From: Bradyrhizobium algeriense
GTDB lineage: Bacteria; Pseudomonadota; Alphaproteobacteria; Rhizobiales; Xanthobacteraceae
Assembly: GCF_003062295.1 (NCBI RefSeq)
Contig: NZ_PYCN01000042.1
Span: forward strand, 1-40,241
Length of the DNA stretch: 40,241 nucleotides
Reading direction: 5' to 3'
The notes beneath the pieces were generated by a model. The model saw nothing but the letters and a program-made list of their open reading frames with translations, was not told the origin of the DNA and made no database searches. Position 1 is the first letter of the stretch; each line of letters opens with the position of its first letter. Positions 1 through 8,005 of this stretch are shown here, in pieces. A program made the translations under genes and the position numbers.

Positions 1-630
1 ACCCACCAGCCCGCCGCAGCGGAAGCCGCTTGACAGCGCCTCTGTCCGCCTTTCCCGCAGGCAAGCGGGAGTTGGACGGCGAAGCCTCGCTGAAGGGACT
101 CTCCGTGTGCTGCGCTCGGGGATAGAGTCCCTCGGCGCCGACCGGCGCGAAGGACTTGGTTGATTAGTGGTCGAAGCGGGCGGCCGTCGTCTGCAAGATG
201 CGTGACAAAGTAGTCCGCCCTGACAGCAGCATGAAGGGCCGGTCGACGGACGGTAGTTCAGATCCCGCTCCCATCGAAATGAGATCGGTCGGAGCCAGCG
301 CGTCGTTCATAGGATGGGACTCTATGCGCCGCGACAGCATCACAAAATGGTTGGCATTGCAGGGCCCTGCCGCGGATGGGCGTCGTAATAGTGCCGGCTC
401 CGGCAAGCTGGCCTTCGGGAATGTTCGGTGACCTTCACCAGTGACTGCTCCCGCGAAGTCGGTCATCCTGCTCGGCCATTCCCACCAGCTTGCTGGCTCC
501 GAGTCGCCGTCCCCGGGTAGAATCATGCGTCGTCGGCCGCAAGCATCTGAATTCTGCGAAAATGCCGGTTCGGATGGTTCATAATGTCTGCTGCCACTAT
601 GGGATCGGATGTTGGCAATCCTCAATAACT
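1..630. other. No recognisable gene (left edge)
   Basis: I see no gene here that I can support. Open frames exist on both strands (the longest on the minus strand, 164-634), but their translations are Arg/Ser/Pro-rich and show no family motif, which is typical of chance frames in GC-rich DNA. The stretch lies just downstream of the truncated PaiB-like pseudogene and is probably more decayed island DNA. Confidence 0.4.
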
Positions 631-1044
631 TCATTCCGCTGTCGCGAACGAGTTCGTTAGGCGCGTGACCACCTCGAGCAGACGTTCGGGCTCCTGGAAG
701 AACTCAACCGGCCCTTACGCGTGGACGGCGATGTAATTCCATGTCGGCACCACCTTCCCGGTTTCTTGCTTGGTCGCGAACCATGAGGGTGTCACGTAGG
801 CTTCCGGACCCATGAAGATCGCCAGAGCTTCGCCGGTCGGAGCCGAACGCCATTGTGGATTGGCCTTCGCCAAGTGCCCGTACAGCACTCCGTGCTCTCC
901 TTCGGTCTCATCGAGGAAGAGCGGCAAGGGTGTCGCAATCGGTCCGTCCGCGGTGGCCGTGACCAGGTTGGCGAGGCCGGCGGAGCAAATGGTCGCGCGG
1001 ATGCTTTCGACCTCGTCATCTCTAAAGGCGGGGGGCACATACAT
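631..1044 (-). pseudogene. PaiB-type FMN-binding regulator, broken
   Basis: The translation from ATG 1044 starts MYVPPAFRDDE and contains PLPLFLDETEGEHGVLYGHL and VVPTWNYIAVHA, the N-terminal half of PaiB-family FMN-binding split-barrel proteins (usually about 200 aa). At 715-717 an in-frame TAA stands where the family has Tyr in AVHAYG. Family-like sequence continues in the same frame after it (PVEFFQEPERLLEVVTRL) and then ends at a TGA at 631-633. A nonsense mutation plus a lost C-terminus therefore make this a pseudogene. A purine-rich GGAG ribosome-binding site precedes the start. The parent family is proposed to act as transcriptional or protease repressors or flavin-binding proteins. 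It has no obvious link to the neighbouring IS1 remnant. Confidence 0.8.
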
Positions 1045-1401
1045 GGCGGTTCTCCGTTCTCGTTCCTGAGATAGACCGAGCCTGGTACGGTTAGAACTGC
1101 CAGTTATCACTGATTTTGATGGTCCAGTTGGAGGGGCATGCGACTAGGACAATCGCCGCGAACGAAGCTGATCGACCGCTTGAGCCAGAAGCTGACAGCC
1201 GCGCTCGATCTGGCGCGCCTCCAGTGCGGCGTAACCCATGCTTCGGACGTTTGGGGCAGATCGCGAAACCAGACCACCACATGCAAGCCAGCGGCTGCGC
1301 CGTCGGATCTCGCGCATAGGGAAGGCTGCACGCAATCCGTCTTCAGCGGCCATGGGCAACCTGGTCGATGCGAAACGGCAGGCGGACGGTGTATGGGCCT
1401 C

Positions 1402-2347
1402 ATCCAGCCCTTTGCCGCGCGGCCCCGGGGCATTCCGCGCGCCGATGATCTCAACAAGGCTTTCCATTTTCATGATACGATCCGTCACGGCAGCGACCAT
1501 AGCCGGGGTGACGCCAAGTGTCTTGTGGACGCGGCAGAAGTTGTAGAAAAAGAAGTAGAGTGCCAACGCGTGGCAATGGTTTTCAAACTTCTTGCTGAAC
1601 GCATTGGTGAAGCGGGTAAGCCGCCTCATTGACATGCGCATGGTCAGGTTCTGCCGCTCAACAAATGAGGTGCTGTTACGCTTCGGATCGGGGTTGCCCA
1701 TGATGGCTTCCTTGATCGCGCCAATGCACTTGGGCGGGCTATAGCGGCCAGGACGGCATAGTCAGTCGCGAATATCTTGTTCAGCATCGCGTAGTCAGCG
1801 TTGAAATCGACCGCAGATACGGCCTTGAGATAGGCTTTGTGGCCATCTGTGATGAGCTGGACGCGGTTGGCAAGACGCGCCTCCAAGTCTCCTAGGAAGA
1901 CAATGCCGTTGTCTTGGCTGCGCTCGCCAACGTGCCATGACAGGATCAGCTTGGAGTCGGCGTCCAGGCCCGTCCACGTCCAGATGTCGCCAGCAGCGGC
2001 CGGAGCCGCTTAGCAAATTTGACATTCTTCTGCTTGGCGTAGATGAACGACCAAACCTCATCGCATTGGATGCGGATGGCGGGGACATGGCGGACCTTCT
2101 CATCGTGGAAGGCGGCGCAGGCCAAACCAGCGTCCACCAAGAGCTTAGTCACGGTATTGATCGACACCCCGTGCGGCGCGGCAATCAGGATGGAAGTGCG
2201 TATTGCCTCATGGAGGAATGTTCCCGAAGACTTCCCATCCAGATTGTCGCGCTATAACCCCGGTAATCCGGCTGAGCTGTTGCCCTCACAGAGCATCGTC
2301 AGAATCTGGACGCGGGTTTGTAGGGGCAGCTTGTTCATAGCGCTCAT
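1402..2347 (-). pseudogene. IS1-family transposase, multiply broken
   Basis: IS1-family DDE transposase pieces occur in order on the minus strand but in different frames. The N-terminus MNKLPLQTRVQILTMLCEGN lies at about 2338; VSINTVTKLLVDAG and CDEVWSFIYAKQKNVK lie at 2167-2020; LANRVQLITDGHKAYLKAV lies at 1880-1810; and SFVERQNLTMRMSMRRLTR through FCRVHKTLGVTP lies at 1665-1490. The N-terminal HTH segment is interrupted by about 100 bp that do not match (around 2170-2300). Single-base frame changes occur near 2010 and 1750. The protein would normally be about 290 aa. I could not identify terminal inverted repeats, so the element boundaries are unknown. It cannot encode an active transposase. 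Confidence 0.85.
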
Positions 2348-3005
2348 CCCACCGATGCGGAAAGCATTCCAATGACTGCTCCCACCAAGCGAGGCTGCTT
2401 CGGGGCACTTTTCCGTATGATGACGAACCGGAAGCAATTTGACAGCGGTGATCTTCACCGGTGAGCCTTTCGAGCAGGACACTTCGGCGAATTTGATCTC
2501 GTAGTTGCCAGGGCCTGCGGAAAAAACCGGAACCATCGTGCCATCCGCCTGACGGGCACGGGCAAGCCCAGGCCGGCGGCCGAAACCGGATTGGCCGCGA
2601 GGAGCGGCTGGTTCACGCCACCCTCCGCGGGCCGAAGGCCGGCGTGCCAACGCTGAAAATCACGAGAATCCCGCCTGATCGACAGCGCAATCTGCCGTAA
2701 TCGGGCGCGTGACCGAATAGATGGTCAGCATGCCACGATCGAGCATTGCCGTCAGCTCGTCCAGCGAGCAGCCGGCAAAGTCGGACGCGAAGAGATCAAT
2801 TTTTTGTAGCAGCCGCGGAGATGCGCGTTGTGAGCCCCGTAAAGCGACAGTGCTCGCGCGAACCCGTCGATCGTGCACGGGTCGCACCTAGTGGTGGTGC
2901 GCTTGCGACGCCGCGCGTCGAATTCCCCAGAAGGTGAGGCGATCCAGCACCCTGCGCGATTCTTGCAGGGCTGGTCGCAGGGTGATTAATGAAAGGCATC
3001 TTGTC
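2348..3005. other. Intergenic region without a supported gene
   Basis: The minus strand holds open frames (for example 2660-2887, ending near LDELTAMLDRGMLTIYSV) that I do not recognise, and a frame that runs into the IS1 transposase start. On the plus strand, CTGCGCGATTCTTGC at about 2950 has the TTGC and spacing of a -12/-24 promoter but lacks the -24 GG. It could be a decayed sigma54 promoter for the Rieske gene, but this is weak. Confidence 0.3.
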
Positions 3006-3409
3006 ATGAACGAGCAATGGATGCAGCCGAATACCGCCTATGCGATCTGCGGCTTCTACGACATCCCAAGCCGTGGTCCATTGTTGTGGTGCGCTGGGGC
3101 AAGCGGGTGTTTGGCTATCTCAATAAATGCCCGCATAACCGGGTCAACCTGGACTGGGAACGTAACCAGTTCCTCGATCCCAAGGGCATCCGGCTGATGT
3201 GCAGTAAGCACGGCTCGACCTTCGAGCTCGGCACCGGCCGCTGCGTTGATGGCCCGTGCAAGGGCAGCGGGCTCACGCCGGTCGCGTTGACGGTGCTGGA
3301 CGGCGACATCTGCGTCACCGGCGTGCGGCTTGTTGTAGGACGAGAACGGATCCCACCGGCGAGGGCTGGACCAGCGCTCAGACCGGCCGGTTCTCGTTGC
3401 GGTTTTTGA
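3006..3409 (+). pseudogene. Rieske [2Fe-2S] protein, frameshifted
   Basis: The gene starts in one frame from ATG 3006 (MNEQWMQPNTAYAICGFYDI) and continues in another frame from about 3065 (PWSIVVVRWGKRVFGYLNKC). Both Rieske cluster boxes are present: CPHN, then CSKHGSTF about 26 residues later, giving Cys-X-His and Cys-X2-His ligands. GTGRCVDGPCKGSGLTPVAL follows. The family is small Rieske-type electron carriers seen in rhizobial nif regions; their role in nitrogenase metabolism is not assigned. The frame change falls between the N-terminus and the first ligand box, possibly with a small deletion. The 3' end runs convergently into the 197-aa minus-strand gene (overlap 3378-3409). I regard it as inactive unless the frameshift is a sequencing error. 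Confidence 0.75.
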
Positions 3410-3971
3410 CGGGCCCCATCCTCTTCAGCCCGTCTTCGTAGGAGATTTCGTCATAGGATGCATCGACATTCCTGGCCGCGTCGAGCAAGTAATCGAGCCT
3501 GCCGCCCGCATCGAGCTTCTTGAGGCCGTTCTTGTTGACCCCGACCAGGTCCATCATCTCCTTCCAGATGACAGTGGATTCATCGCACGGCAGCACGTGG
3601 AAGGTGATATCACCGAGTTTGGTTCGGTATTTCGCCAACAGGTCTATGTTGTTGCAAAACATGAAGTAGCTGCCACCAGGGCTTAGCGCGCCGTCAAGAA
3701 CGTTTGCGATATCAGCAAGATAAGCGAAGCAGTGCAGATAGCCGGCCAGCACCGGAATGGTGCTTTCGCCTTCCTGCGCGACCATCAGCACCTGCTCGAT
3801 CGAATAGTCGGGCGGCCGCTCCTCGTCCGCGACCTGGGTCTGGAATTTTAGTGCGATATCGCCGCGAAAGCCGAACCGGCCCGGCTTGGTGGTCCCGCCC
3901 TTGAATATGGCATTGAGCAGGCGCCCCTCCTTGTCCAGCCGGCCGAGCGCGGTGTTCTCGATTGCAGTCAT
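3378..3971 (-). CDS. Unknown 197-aa protein, putative NifA-regulon partner
   Basis: The intact frame from ATG 3971 (MTAIENTALGRLDKEGRLLN) has a GAGGAC ribosome-binding site about 10 nt upstream. I do not recognise the family. It looks soluble: no signal peptide, no clear membrane helix, and scattered Cys at residues 81, 106 and 129 without a cluster motif. The centre (about residues 36-125) is hydrophobic and looks like an alpha/beta domain; the C-terminus is charged. Its 5' region, including leader, ribosome-binding site and a -24/-12-like promoter, is duplicated ahead of the ClpS-AAA+ gene, so the two are probably co-regulated. It stays open while the facing Rieske gene and iscA copies have decayed, suggesting selection. 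Function is not inferred. Confidence 0.75.
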   Translation of the reverse strand: MTAIENTALGRLDKEGRLLNAIFKGGTTKPGRFGFRGDIALKFQTQVADEERPPDYSIEQVLMVAQEGESTIPVLAGYLHCFAYLADIANVLDGALSPGGSYFMFCNNIDLLAKYRTKLGDITFHVLPCDESTVIWKEMMDLVGVNKNGLKKLDAGGRLDYLLDAARNVDASYDEISYEDGLKRMGPVKNRNENRPV

Positions 3972-4031
3972 GAAAATCGTCCTCGATCTAAGCTCATCAC
4001 CGGACACCTCGGCCGGCGCAACATGTGCAAT

Positions 4032-4046
4032 GCAAATTGTTTGCCG
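4032..4046 (-). promoter_or_regulatory. Putative -24/-12 sigma54 promoter, minus strand (copy 1)
   Basis: Read on the minus strand this is CGGCAAACAATTTGC, with GG and GC dinucleotides 12 nt apart. It lies about 60 nt upstream of the 197-aa gene start. The site is conserved in sequence and position in the second repeat copy. Confidence 0.5.
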
Positions 4047-4120
4047 CCGCGACTGGAATGGTTCATCCGCGTAACACTTAAAGAAAACACGCAAGCGCGC
4101 CGCGATCCCTCGAAGAGCCT

Positions 4121-4136
4121 CGTCAGGAACCCGACA
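4121..4136. promoter_or_regulatory. Degenerate NifA upstream activator site
   Basis: CGT-N10-ACA occupies the position where the second repeat copy has a perfect TGT-N10-ACA. One base of the NifA consensus is lost. Confidence 0.45.
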
Positions 4137-4193
4137 CGGGTCGCAAAGCCACTCTGCGCGATTCGAAAAAGACGGGAACTATCAAGCGCGCGC

Positions 4194-4208
4194 TGGCATG
4201 CAGCTTGC
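4194..4208 (+). promoter_or_regulatory. Putative -24/-12 sigma54 promoter, plus strand (copy 1)
   Basis: TGGCATGCAGCTTGC matches TGGCAC-N5-TTGC with one mismatch and correct 12-nt GG-to-GC spacing. Downstream there is only an iscA remnant. Confidence 0.65.
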
Positions 4209-4254
4209 GAATTCGCAAGCAACCGACTTATGCAAGGGAAGGGTGAGCCACAAG

Positions 4255-4335
4255 CAACCTGGATGCAGTCAAGACCGCGATCTCAACGTCGGCGCAGCCG
4301 GCGAGCGGGCAGTCATTGTTGCTTCGGCCTCGTCG
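4255..4335 (+). pseudogene. iscA-like fragment (duplicate copy)
   Basis: The bases GTCAAGACCGCGATCTC and TCGGCGCAGCC at about 4268-4300 parallel the start of the iscA-like gene at 6407. The original start codon is gone, and beyond about 4335 the similarity fades. It sits at the same distance behind the duplicated sigma54 promoter as the other copy, so it is best read as the downstream remainder of the duplicated unit. It is too short and broken to encode an A-type Fe-S carrier. Confidence 0.6.
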
Positions 4336-4451
4336 TGGCGGTTCGCGTTCACGAACCGCCTCGCTGCTCATCAGTCATAGACGCGTCGTCGACACCCGGC
4401 GCATGCGGGAGTTGGCGCAGCCCTTGGCGGGTGATCTTCCTCCCTTCGCCT

Positions 4452-6128
4452 TCATTCAGACCCCGCAGCCATCGCTCCGGCCCCACCCAAGAGCTTCACG
4501 TTGAGGCGGCCGCCGGTGAACAGCATGTCGTCGAGCGCTTCCTCGATGTCAGCTGTGGTCACTGAGTTTCCGCCGTTACGAGCGATGCATGATTGCGCAA
4601 TGCGCCGCATCAGCTCCTTAATGAAAGCGGCGCTGACGCCCTCAGTGCGGCGCACCGTCTCGGCTACGATCTCCGCCTCAAGCGGCAGGCCCATGCCGTA
4701 AAGCCGGATCAGCTTGTCGCGGCCGGTCGTATCAGGCAGCGGCATCTCGATCGCCTGGTCGATGCGGCCGGGACGACCGGCCAGGGCGCCCTCGAGTTGT
4801 TCGGGGCGGTTGGTGGTGAGCACGAAGAGGATGTCAGCGTCTTCCTTCAAGCCGTCCATTTCATTTAGGAGCTTGTTCAGCGCGGCCTCCTCACATGTTG
4901 TCAAGTCGTCGCGCTTGCTGGCGATCAGATCGACATCCTCGATCACCACCATGGTAGGCTGCAGCAGGCGCGCGAGCGCCATATAGGCGCTCAGCTCACC
5001 GACCTCTTCGGCGGTGATGATTAGCGTGGTGTGTCCCGGTAGGTTGGTGGCGAGATAGCGGATGGTGTGGGTCTTACCGGTGCCCGGCGGGCCATAGAGC
5101 AGGATGCCCTTGCGGGTCGACTGGCCGAATCGGCGGAGTGCGCCGCGCGTGGCGACAAAACTCAACACGTTGCGATCGAGCAATTTGATAGCCTGTTCCC
5201 GCAGGATCACCTCCTCGCGCCTCACTGGTGCCACTCGATGCACCGTGATGCCTCTTGAGCGGCCGCTGTAATCCGCACCTTTCTCAAATGAGAGGATCTT
5301 GCCGCGATAAGAACGTGCCGCGTGCACCGCCCGTTCCAGTTCGTCAAAGCTGCGCTGAACAAAGGCTTCGCCGCCAGACCCCGCAGGGGCAACGATTTCA
5401 ATCCGGATCCTCGGCTCTTGCTTGAACTCGAACTCAGTAGAGAGCACGACGGCATAGAAAAATTCGCTCGCCCGGCAAAGCCACAGTCCATTGCACAGGC
5501 ATTTGACCGGCGCCGTTTCGCCAGTATCAACCTGGTGATATTGCGGCGGCACCAGCGAAATCGCATTCCGTCCACGCTGTTTGATCCGAGCGAATGAAAG
5601 CGTCTCGTACCTATGTTGTTCATAGACGCCGAAGAAGCGGACCGGATCGGCGAATAGCTTATCGATCGCGACCTGAACATCGGCCTGCATGTGGCCCGGG
5701 AATCGCCGCACAGTAGTGGCGAGTTCGCTCGGCGGTATGTTGGTGAAGTGCCACTCAAGCGCTTCGAAGGCATATTCGAATTGCACGTCGGACAGGTCGG
5801 GGCCGTCCGGTTCGCCCGCGGCTTCGCCCGTGATCAGCAGGGGACATCCTTCAGCTCGGATACGCTCTTGCGCCGCCTCGAGGAGCGCCTTTGCGACTGA
5901 GGGAGGATAGCGTCCGCAGACGGCCTTGCCATGCTGCAAGACGAGTTCGGCGAGCGCAATGGCATCCCGCTCCTGTTTGTCGAATACCTCGCGCAGCAGG
6001 CGTACCACGAAACCGAGAGTCGTCTTGTCGTCATTGTGCAAAACAAGCTGAATGGGCGCACCGCCTGCGGAGATCTTGTCGACAAAGACCCCCGGTGCGT
6101 GTTCTAGTTGTTCGGTAGTGTTCGTCAT
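4452..6128 (-). CDS. ClpS-domain/AAA+ ATPase fusion protein
   Basis: This is a 558-aa frame from ATG 6128 with a GGAG ribosome-binding site. Residues about 26-101 resemble the ClpS adaptor fold: LVLHNDDKTTLGFVVRLL, then HGKAVCGRYP and CPLLITGE. The NDD of the N-degron pocket is kept (32-34); the residue aligned by eye with E. coli ClpS His66 is Leu, with a His two positions on. Residues about 110-290 are a middle domain I cannot name. Residues 300-540 form one AAA+ module: Walker A GPPGTGKT (346-353), Walker B MVVIEDVD (393-400), sensor-1 TTN (438-440) and arginine-finger region GRPGRID (451-457). No protease domain or membrane segment is visible. ClpS normally delivers substrates to ClpA; a ClpS domain fused to its own AAA+ motor suggests a remodelling or unfolding role. 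The promoter context implies expression with nitrogenase. The specific substrate is unknown. Confidence 0.85.
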   Translation of the reverse strand: MTNTTEQLEHAPGVFVDKISAGGAPIQLVLHNDDKTTLGFVVRLLREVFDKQERDAIALAELVLQHGKAVCGRYPPSVAKALLEAAQERIRAEGCPLLITGEAAGEPDGPDLSDVQFEYAFEALEWHFTNIPPSELATTVRRFPGHMQADVQVAIDKLFADPVRFFGVYEQHRYETLSFARIKQRGRNAISLVPPQYHQVDTGETAPVKCLCNGLWLCRASEFFYAVVLSTEFEFKQEPRIRIEIVAPAGSGGEAFVQRSFDELERAVHAARSYRGKILSFEKGADYSGRSRGITVHRVAPVRREEVILREQAIKLLDRNVLSFVATRGALRRFGQSTRKGILLYGPPGTGKTHTIRYLATNLPGHTTLIITAEEVGELSAYMALARLLQPTMVVIEDVDLIASKRDDLTTCEEAALNKLLNEMDGLKEDADILFVLTTNRPEQLEGALAGRPGRIDQAIEMPLPDTTGRDKLIRLYGMGLPLEAEIVAETVRRTEGVSAAFIKELMRRIAQSCIARNGGNSVTTADIEEALDDMLFTGGRLNVKLLGGAGAMAAGSE

Positions 6129-6187
6129 GAAAGTGGTCTCCGATCTAAGCTCATCACCGGACACTTCGGCCGGCTTAGACACGCAAT

Positions 6188-6202
6188 GCAAATTGCTTGC
6201 CG
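6188..6202 (-). promoter_or_regulatory. Putative -24/-12 sigma54 promoter for ClpS-AAA+ gene
   Basis: The minus strand reads CGGCAAGCAATTTGC: GG and GC are spaced 12 nt, TTGC is kept, and the first base and CAC part of the consensus are weak. It lies 60 nt upstream of the ATPase start and is conserved in both repeat copies. Confidence 0.5.
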
Positions 6203-6276
6203 CCGCGTTCCTTACGCTTTATCGGCGGAATCCATAAAGAAGACACGCAAAGCCGCCGCAATCCCTCGAAGACCTT

Positions 6277-6292
6277 TGTCAGCAACCCTACA
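6277..6292. promoter_or_regulatory. NifA upstream activator site (UAS)
   Basis: TGTCAGCAACCCTACA is a perfect TGT-N10-ACA. It lies 61 bp before the plus-strand -24/-12 site and 75 bp before the minus-strand one, so a single NifA site could serve both directions. Confidence 0.75.
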
Positions 6293-6352
6293 CGCTCGCA
6301 AAGCCAACAGGCGCGATTTCGAAAAGGTGAGCAATGTCAAGCTCGGGCGCGC

Positions 6353-6367
6353 TGGCATGCGACTTGC
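6353..6367 (+). promoter_or_regulatory. sigma54 -24/-12 promoter for iscA-like gene
   Basis: TGGCATGCGACTTGC matches TGGCAC-N5-TTGC with one mismatch, 40 nt before the iscA-like ATG. Confidence 0.75.
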
Positions 6368-6406
6368 CAATTCCCATGCAAACGACTCGGGAAAATAAAG
6401 GGTGCC

Positions 6407-6728
6407 ATGATCAATCTGACGGATAGCGCAGTGAATGCGCTCAAGAGCGCGATCTCGGCTTCGGCGCAGCCGACGAGCGGCCTGCGCATCATGGTCGAGG
6501 CCGGTGGCTGCGACGGGTTCAAATACCGGATGAAGCCTGGCCGACGAGGCTAAGCCTGACGACACCGTGATCGAGCGCGACGGCGTCAAGGTGTTCGTCG
6601 ACAATAAGAGCCATGAACACCTCGCCGGCACGACGATCGATTTCGTGGTGGCGCTGTAGGGCTCGGGCTTCACCTTCGACAACCCAAACGCCAAATCGAG
6701 CTGCTCTTGCGGCAAATCCTTCAGCTGA
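6407..6728 (+). pseudogene. IscA/HesB-type Fe-S carrier, broken
   Basis: From ATG 6407 the frame reads MINLTDSAVNALKSAIS and AGGCDGFKYRM, the A-type Fe-S carrier N-terminus with its first conserved Cys (GGCDG, Cys in the GxCxG-like position). Near 6535 the frame changes; the new frame carries ADEAKPDDTVIERDGVKVFV and ends SCSCGKSFS, holding the C-terminal Cys pair. In that frame an in-frame TAG (6657-6659) replaces the Glu codon expected in VALEGSGF. One frameshift plus one nonsense codon make it a pseudogene. In nif clusters such proteins (IscN/NifIscA) deliver Fe-S clusters to nitrogenase maturation. A strong sigma54/NifA promoter still sits upstream, and a NifU-like remnant follows 20 nt downstream, as in an ancestral Fe-S operon. 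Confidence 0.85.
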
Positions 6729-6747
6729 TGACAAGAGAAATCGAACC

Positions 6748-6855
6748 ATGCTGGTGGAACCAGAACAACTGAAGCAACCGCCGAGCATTGAGACCGGTCG
6801 GTAGCAACTCATTCGCGCCGTGATCGAGGAGATCCGGCCCAATCCGCAACGCTGC
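6748..6855 (+). pseudogene. NifU C-terminal-like (Nfu) fragment
   Basis: MLVEPEQLKQPPSIETGR is followed by an in-frame TAG (Gln to stop) and then QLIRAVIEEIRPN, matching the start of Nfu/NifU C-terminal-type scaffold proteins. The CxxC cluster-binding motif expected about 30 residues later is not found in any frame, so the rest has been lost or scrambled. It directly follows the iscA-like pseudogene. The identification is by eye and rests on a short segment. Confidence 0.5.
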
Positions 6856-7675
6856 CTGGGTCCTTGCTGTCGGCGGCAGAAACCTGCCTGGATCGCTCCC
6901 GCCGGATGATCTTCGAAGTGAATTGGGCGAGGAGTTCGGTCGTGCTTTCCGTGCTGCTGACGGGCACCAATTCCAGTTTCCCAGACGAGTGGCGTGTCCA
7001 TCAGCACTGGAACGAATCCTTACGGGATCCAAAAGGTTTATGCCCAAAACATAATCCCCAGCACAAGGCACAGGAGGCGCTCGCAGAGCATGCCAACTCA
7101 GGCGACCCTGGCGTCCAAGTCGTTGATCGCGGTCTGTATCCTTCCGCATCAAACGCGAATCCTGAGTCTCGCATACCCGATCCAAAATGCTCGGATTGAT
7201 GGGCAAGCAAAAAGGACGCTTAACTGACAAGCGGCACAAGTCTAGGGAGGAAACGTCCAAGGAGGACAGCGACAGCCCGAGACGCCGCCGTGGTTGACTC
7301 GATACGTTTTGTGTTCGATGCCATTGGCGGAAAGCAAGGCGAGAGAACTATATTGCTACGGATCACCTCGATGGTATGGACATCTTCATTCGTGACGCCA
7401 GTCAATTTTCTCTTCCCGACTTTCTGAGCATCTTGATATCCCCGGCACACCATCTGAGGATGTCTGCGTCAACGCCTTCCGGTGGGTGCCCTCACACGAG
7501 AGTGAAACGGCGTACGCGCCACAGGCGTCTGGTATCAGGAAGATTGTCGGCTCCGAACCAAATGTCGACAATGCGACGCATGCAGATACTGCGTGCAGAC
7601 TCAATCTTCTTTGTTGCGGCACGGCGTTTGCTTCTTTAGCCTTGGCATCTCCGATGAGGCATGGACGGTGATGTC
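6856..7675. other. About 800 bp without a recognisable gene
   Basis: Short frames occur on both strands (for example 7376-7639 plus, 7386-7622 minus), but none shows a family motif, a convincing start region or conserved spacing. The stretch follows the dead Fe-S genes and ends exactly at the IS630 element, so it is probably decayed island DNA. A nifS relic would be expected here by gene order, but I could not find one. Confidence 0.35.
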
Positions 7676-7677
7676 TA

Positions 7678-7701
7678 GTGGTTCATCATAGTGATTTTGA
7701 C
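7678..7701. repeat. Left terminal inverted repeat of IS630 element
   Basis: 24 bp, pairing with 9121-9144 with one mismatch. It includes the stop codon of the divergent small gene. Confidence 0.92.
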
Positions 7702-7967
7702 GTTTTGATACCGAGCCATTCGAGGATGGGCAAGTTTTCCGGTGGCAAGAGAATCTCGATGCTTCTGGGGACGCCGGGTTGACGTCGGATGAAGCCGTTC
7801 CGTTCGAGGGTGACGATCATCTGGTGGACAGTCGGCGGGCTGACGCGGAAATGGCGCTGGATGTCGGCTTCGGCGGGCGGCTGTCCGAACATGTACGAAT
7901 AGGTATGGATGAAAGCGAGGTAGTGCCCCTGCTTCTCGGTGAAACGCGCGCCTGATTTTTGTCTCAT
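7686..7967 (-). CDS. Small HTH-like passenger protein in IS630 element
   Basis: A 93-aa protein from ATG 7967 (MRQKSGARFTEKQGHYLAF); a TTG at 7994 would add nine residues. AEADIQRHFRVSPPTVHQMI with the following VTLERNGFIRRQPGVPRSIE looks like a winged helix-turn-helix of the LexA N-terminal type, without the protease half. It is divergent from the transposase, with only 38 nt between the starts, so it could repress the transposase promoter; that is inference. The gene ends inside the left inverted repeat, so its last residues (KSL) are encoded by the IS end. It is open and undamaged. Confidence 0.75.
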   Translation of the reverse strand: MRQKSGARFTEKQGHYLAFIHTYSYMFGQPPAEADIQRHFRVSPPTVHQMIVTLERNGFIRRQPGVPRSIEILLPPENLPILEWLGIKTSKSL

Positions 7968-8005
7968 CGTTGGATTCGTCCCGGCCTTCGCCAAGGAGGC
8001 AAAGC

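Larger units (their letters stand above)
3969..4240. repeat. Direct repeat, copy 1 of duplicated divergent promoter region
   Basis: About 270 bp closely resemble 6126-6400 in the same orientation. Shared landmarks include ATCTAAGCTCATCACCGGAC, GCAAATTG-TTGCCGCCGCG, ATCCCTCGAAGA and GCGCGCTGGCATGC. Each copy separates a minus-strand gene from an iscA-like plus-strand start. In this copy the NifA box is degenerate and the iscA start is lost. Confidence 0.85.
6126..6400. repeat. Direct repeat, copy 2 of duplicated divergent promoter region
   Basis: This is the partner of 3969-4240. It contains, from left to right, the ClpS-AAA+ start and leader, a minus-strand -24/-12 site, a perfect NifA box, and a plus-strand -24/-12 site ahead of iscA. 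It is the better preserved copy. Confidence 0.85.

Noticed and set aside
6856..7675. A nifS relic expected after iscA and the NifU-like fragment
   Set aside because: No cysteine desulfurase motif (PLP-Lys or active-site Cys loop) could be found in any frame.
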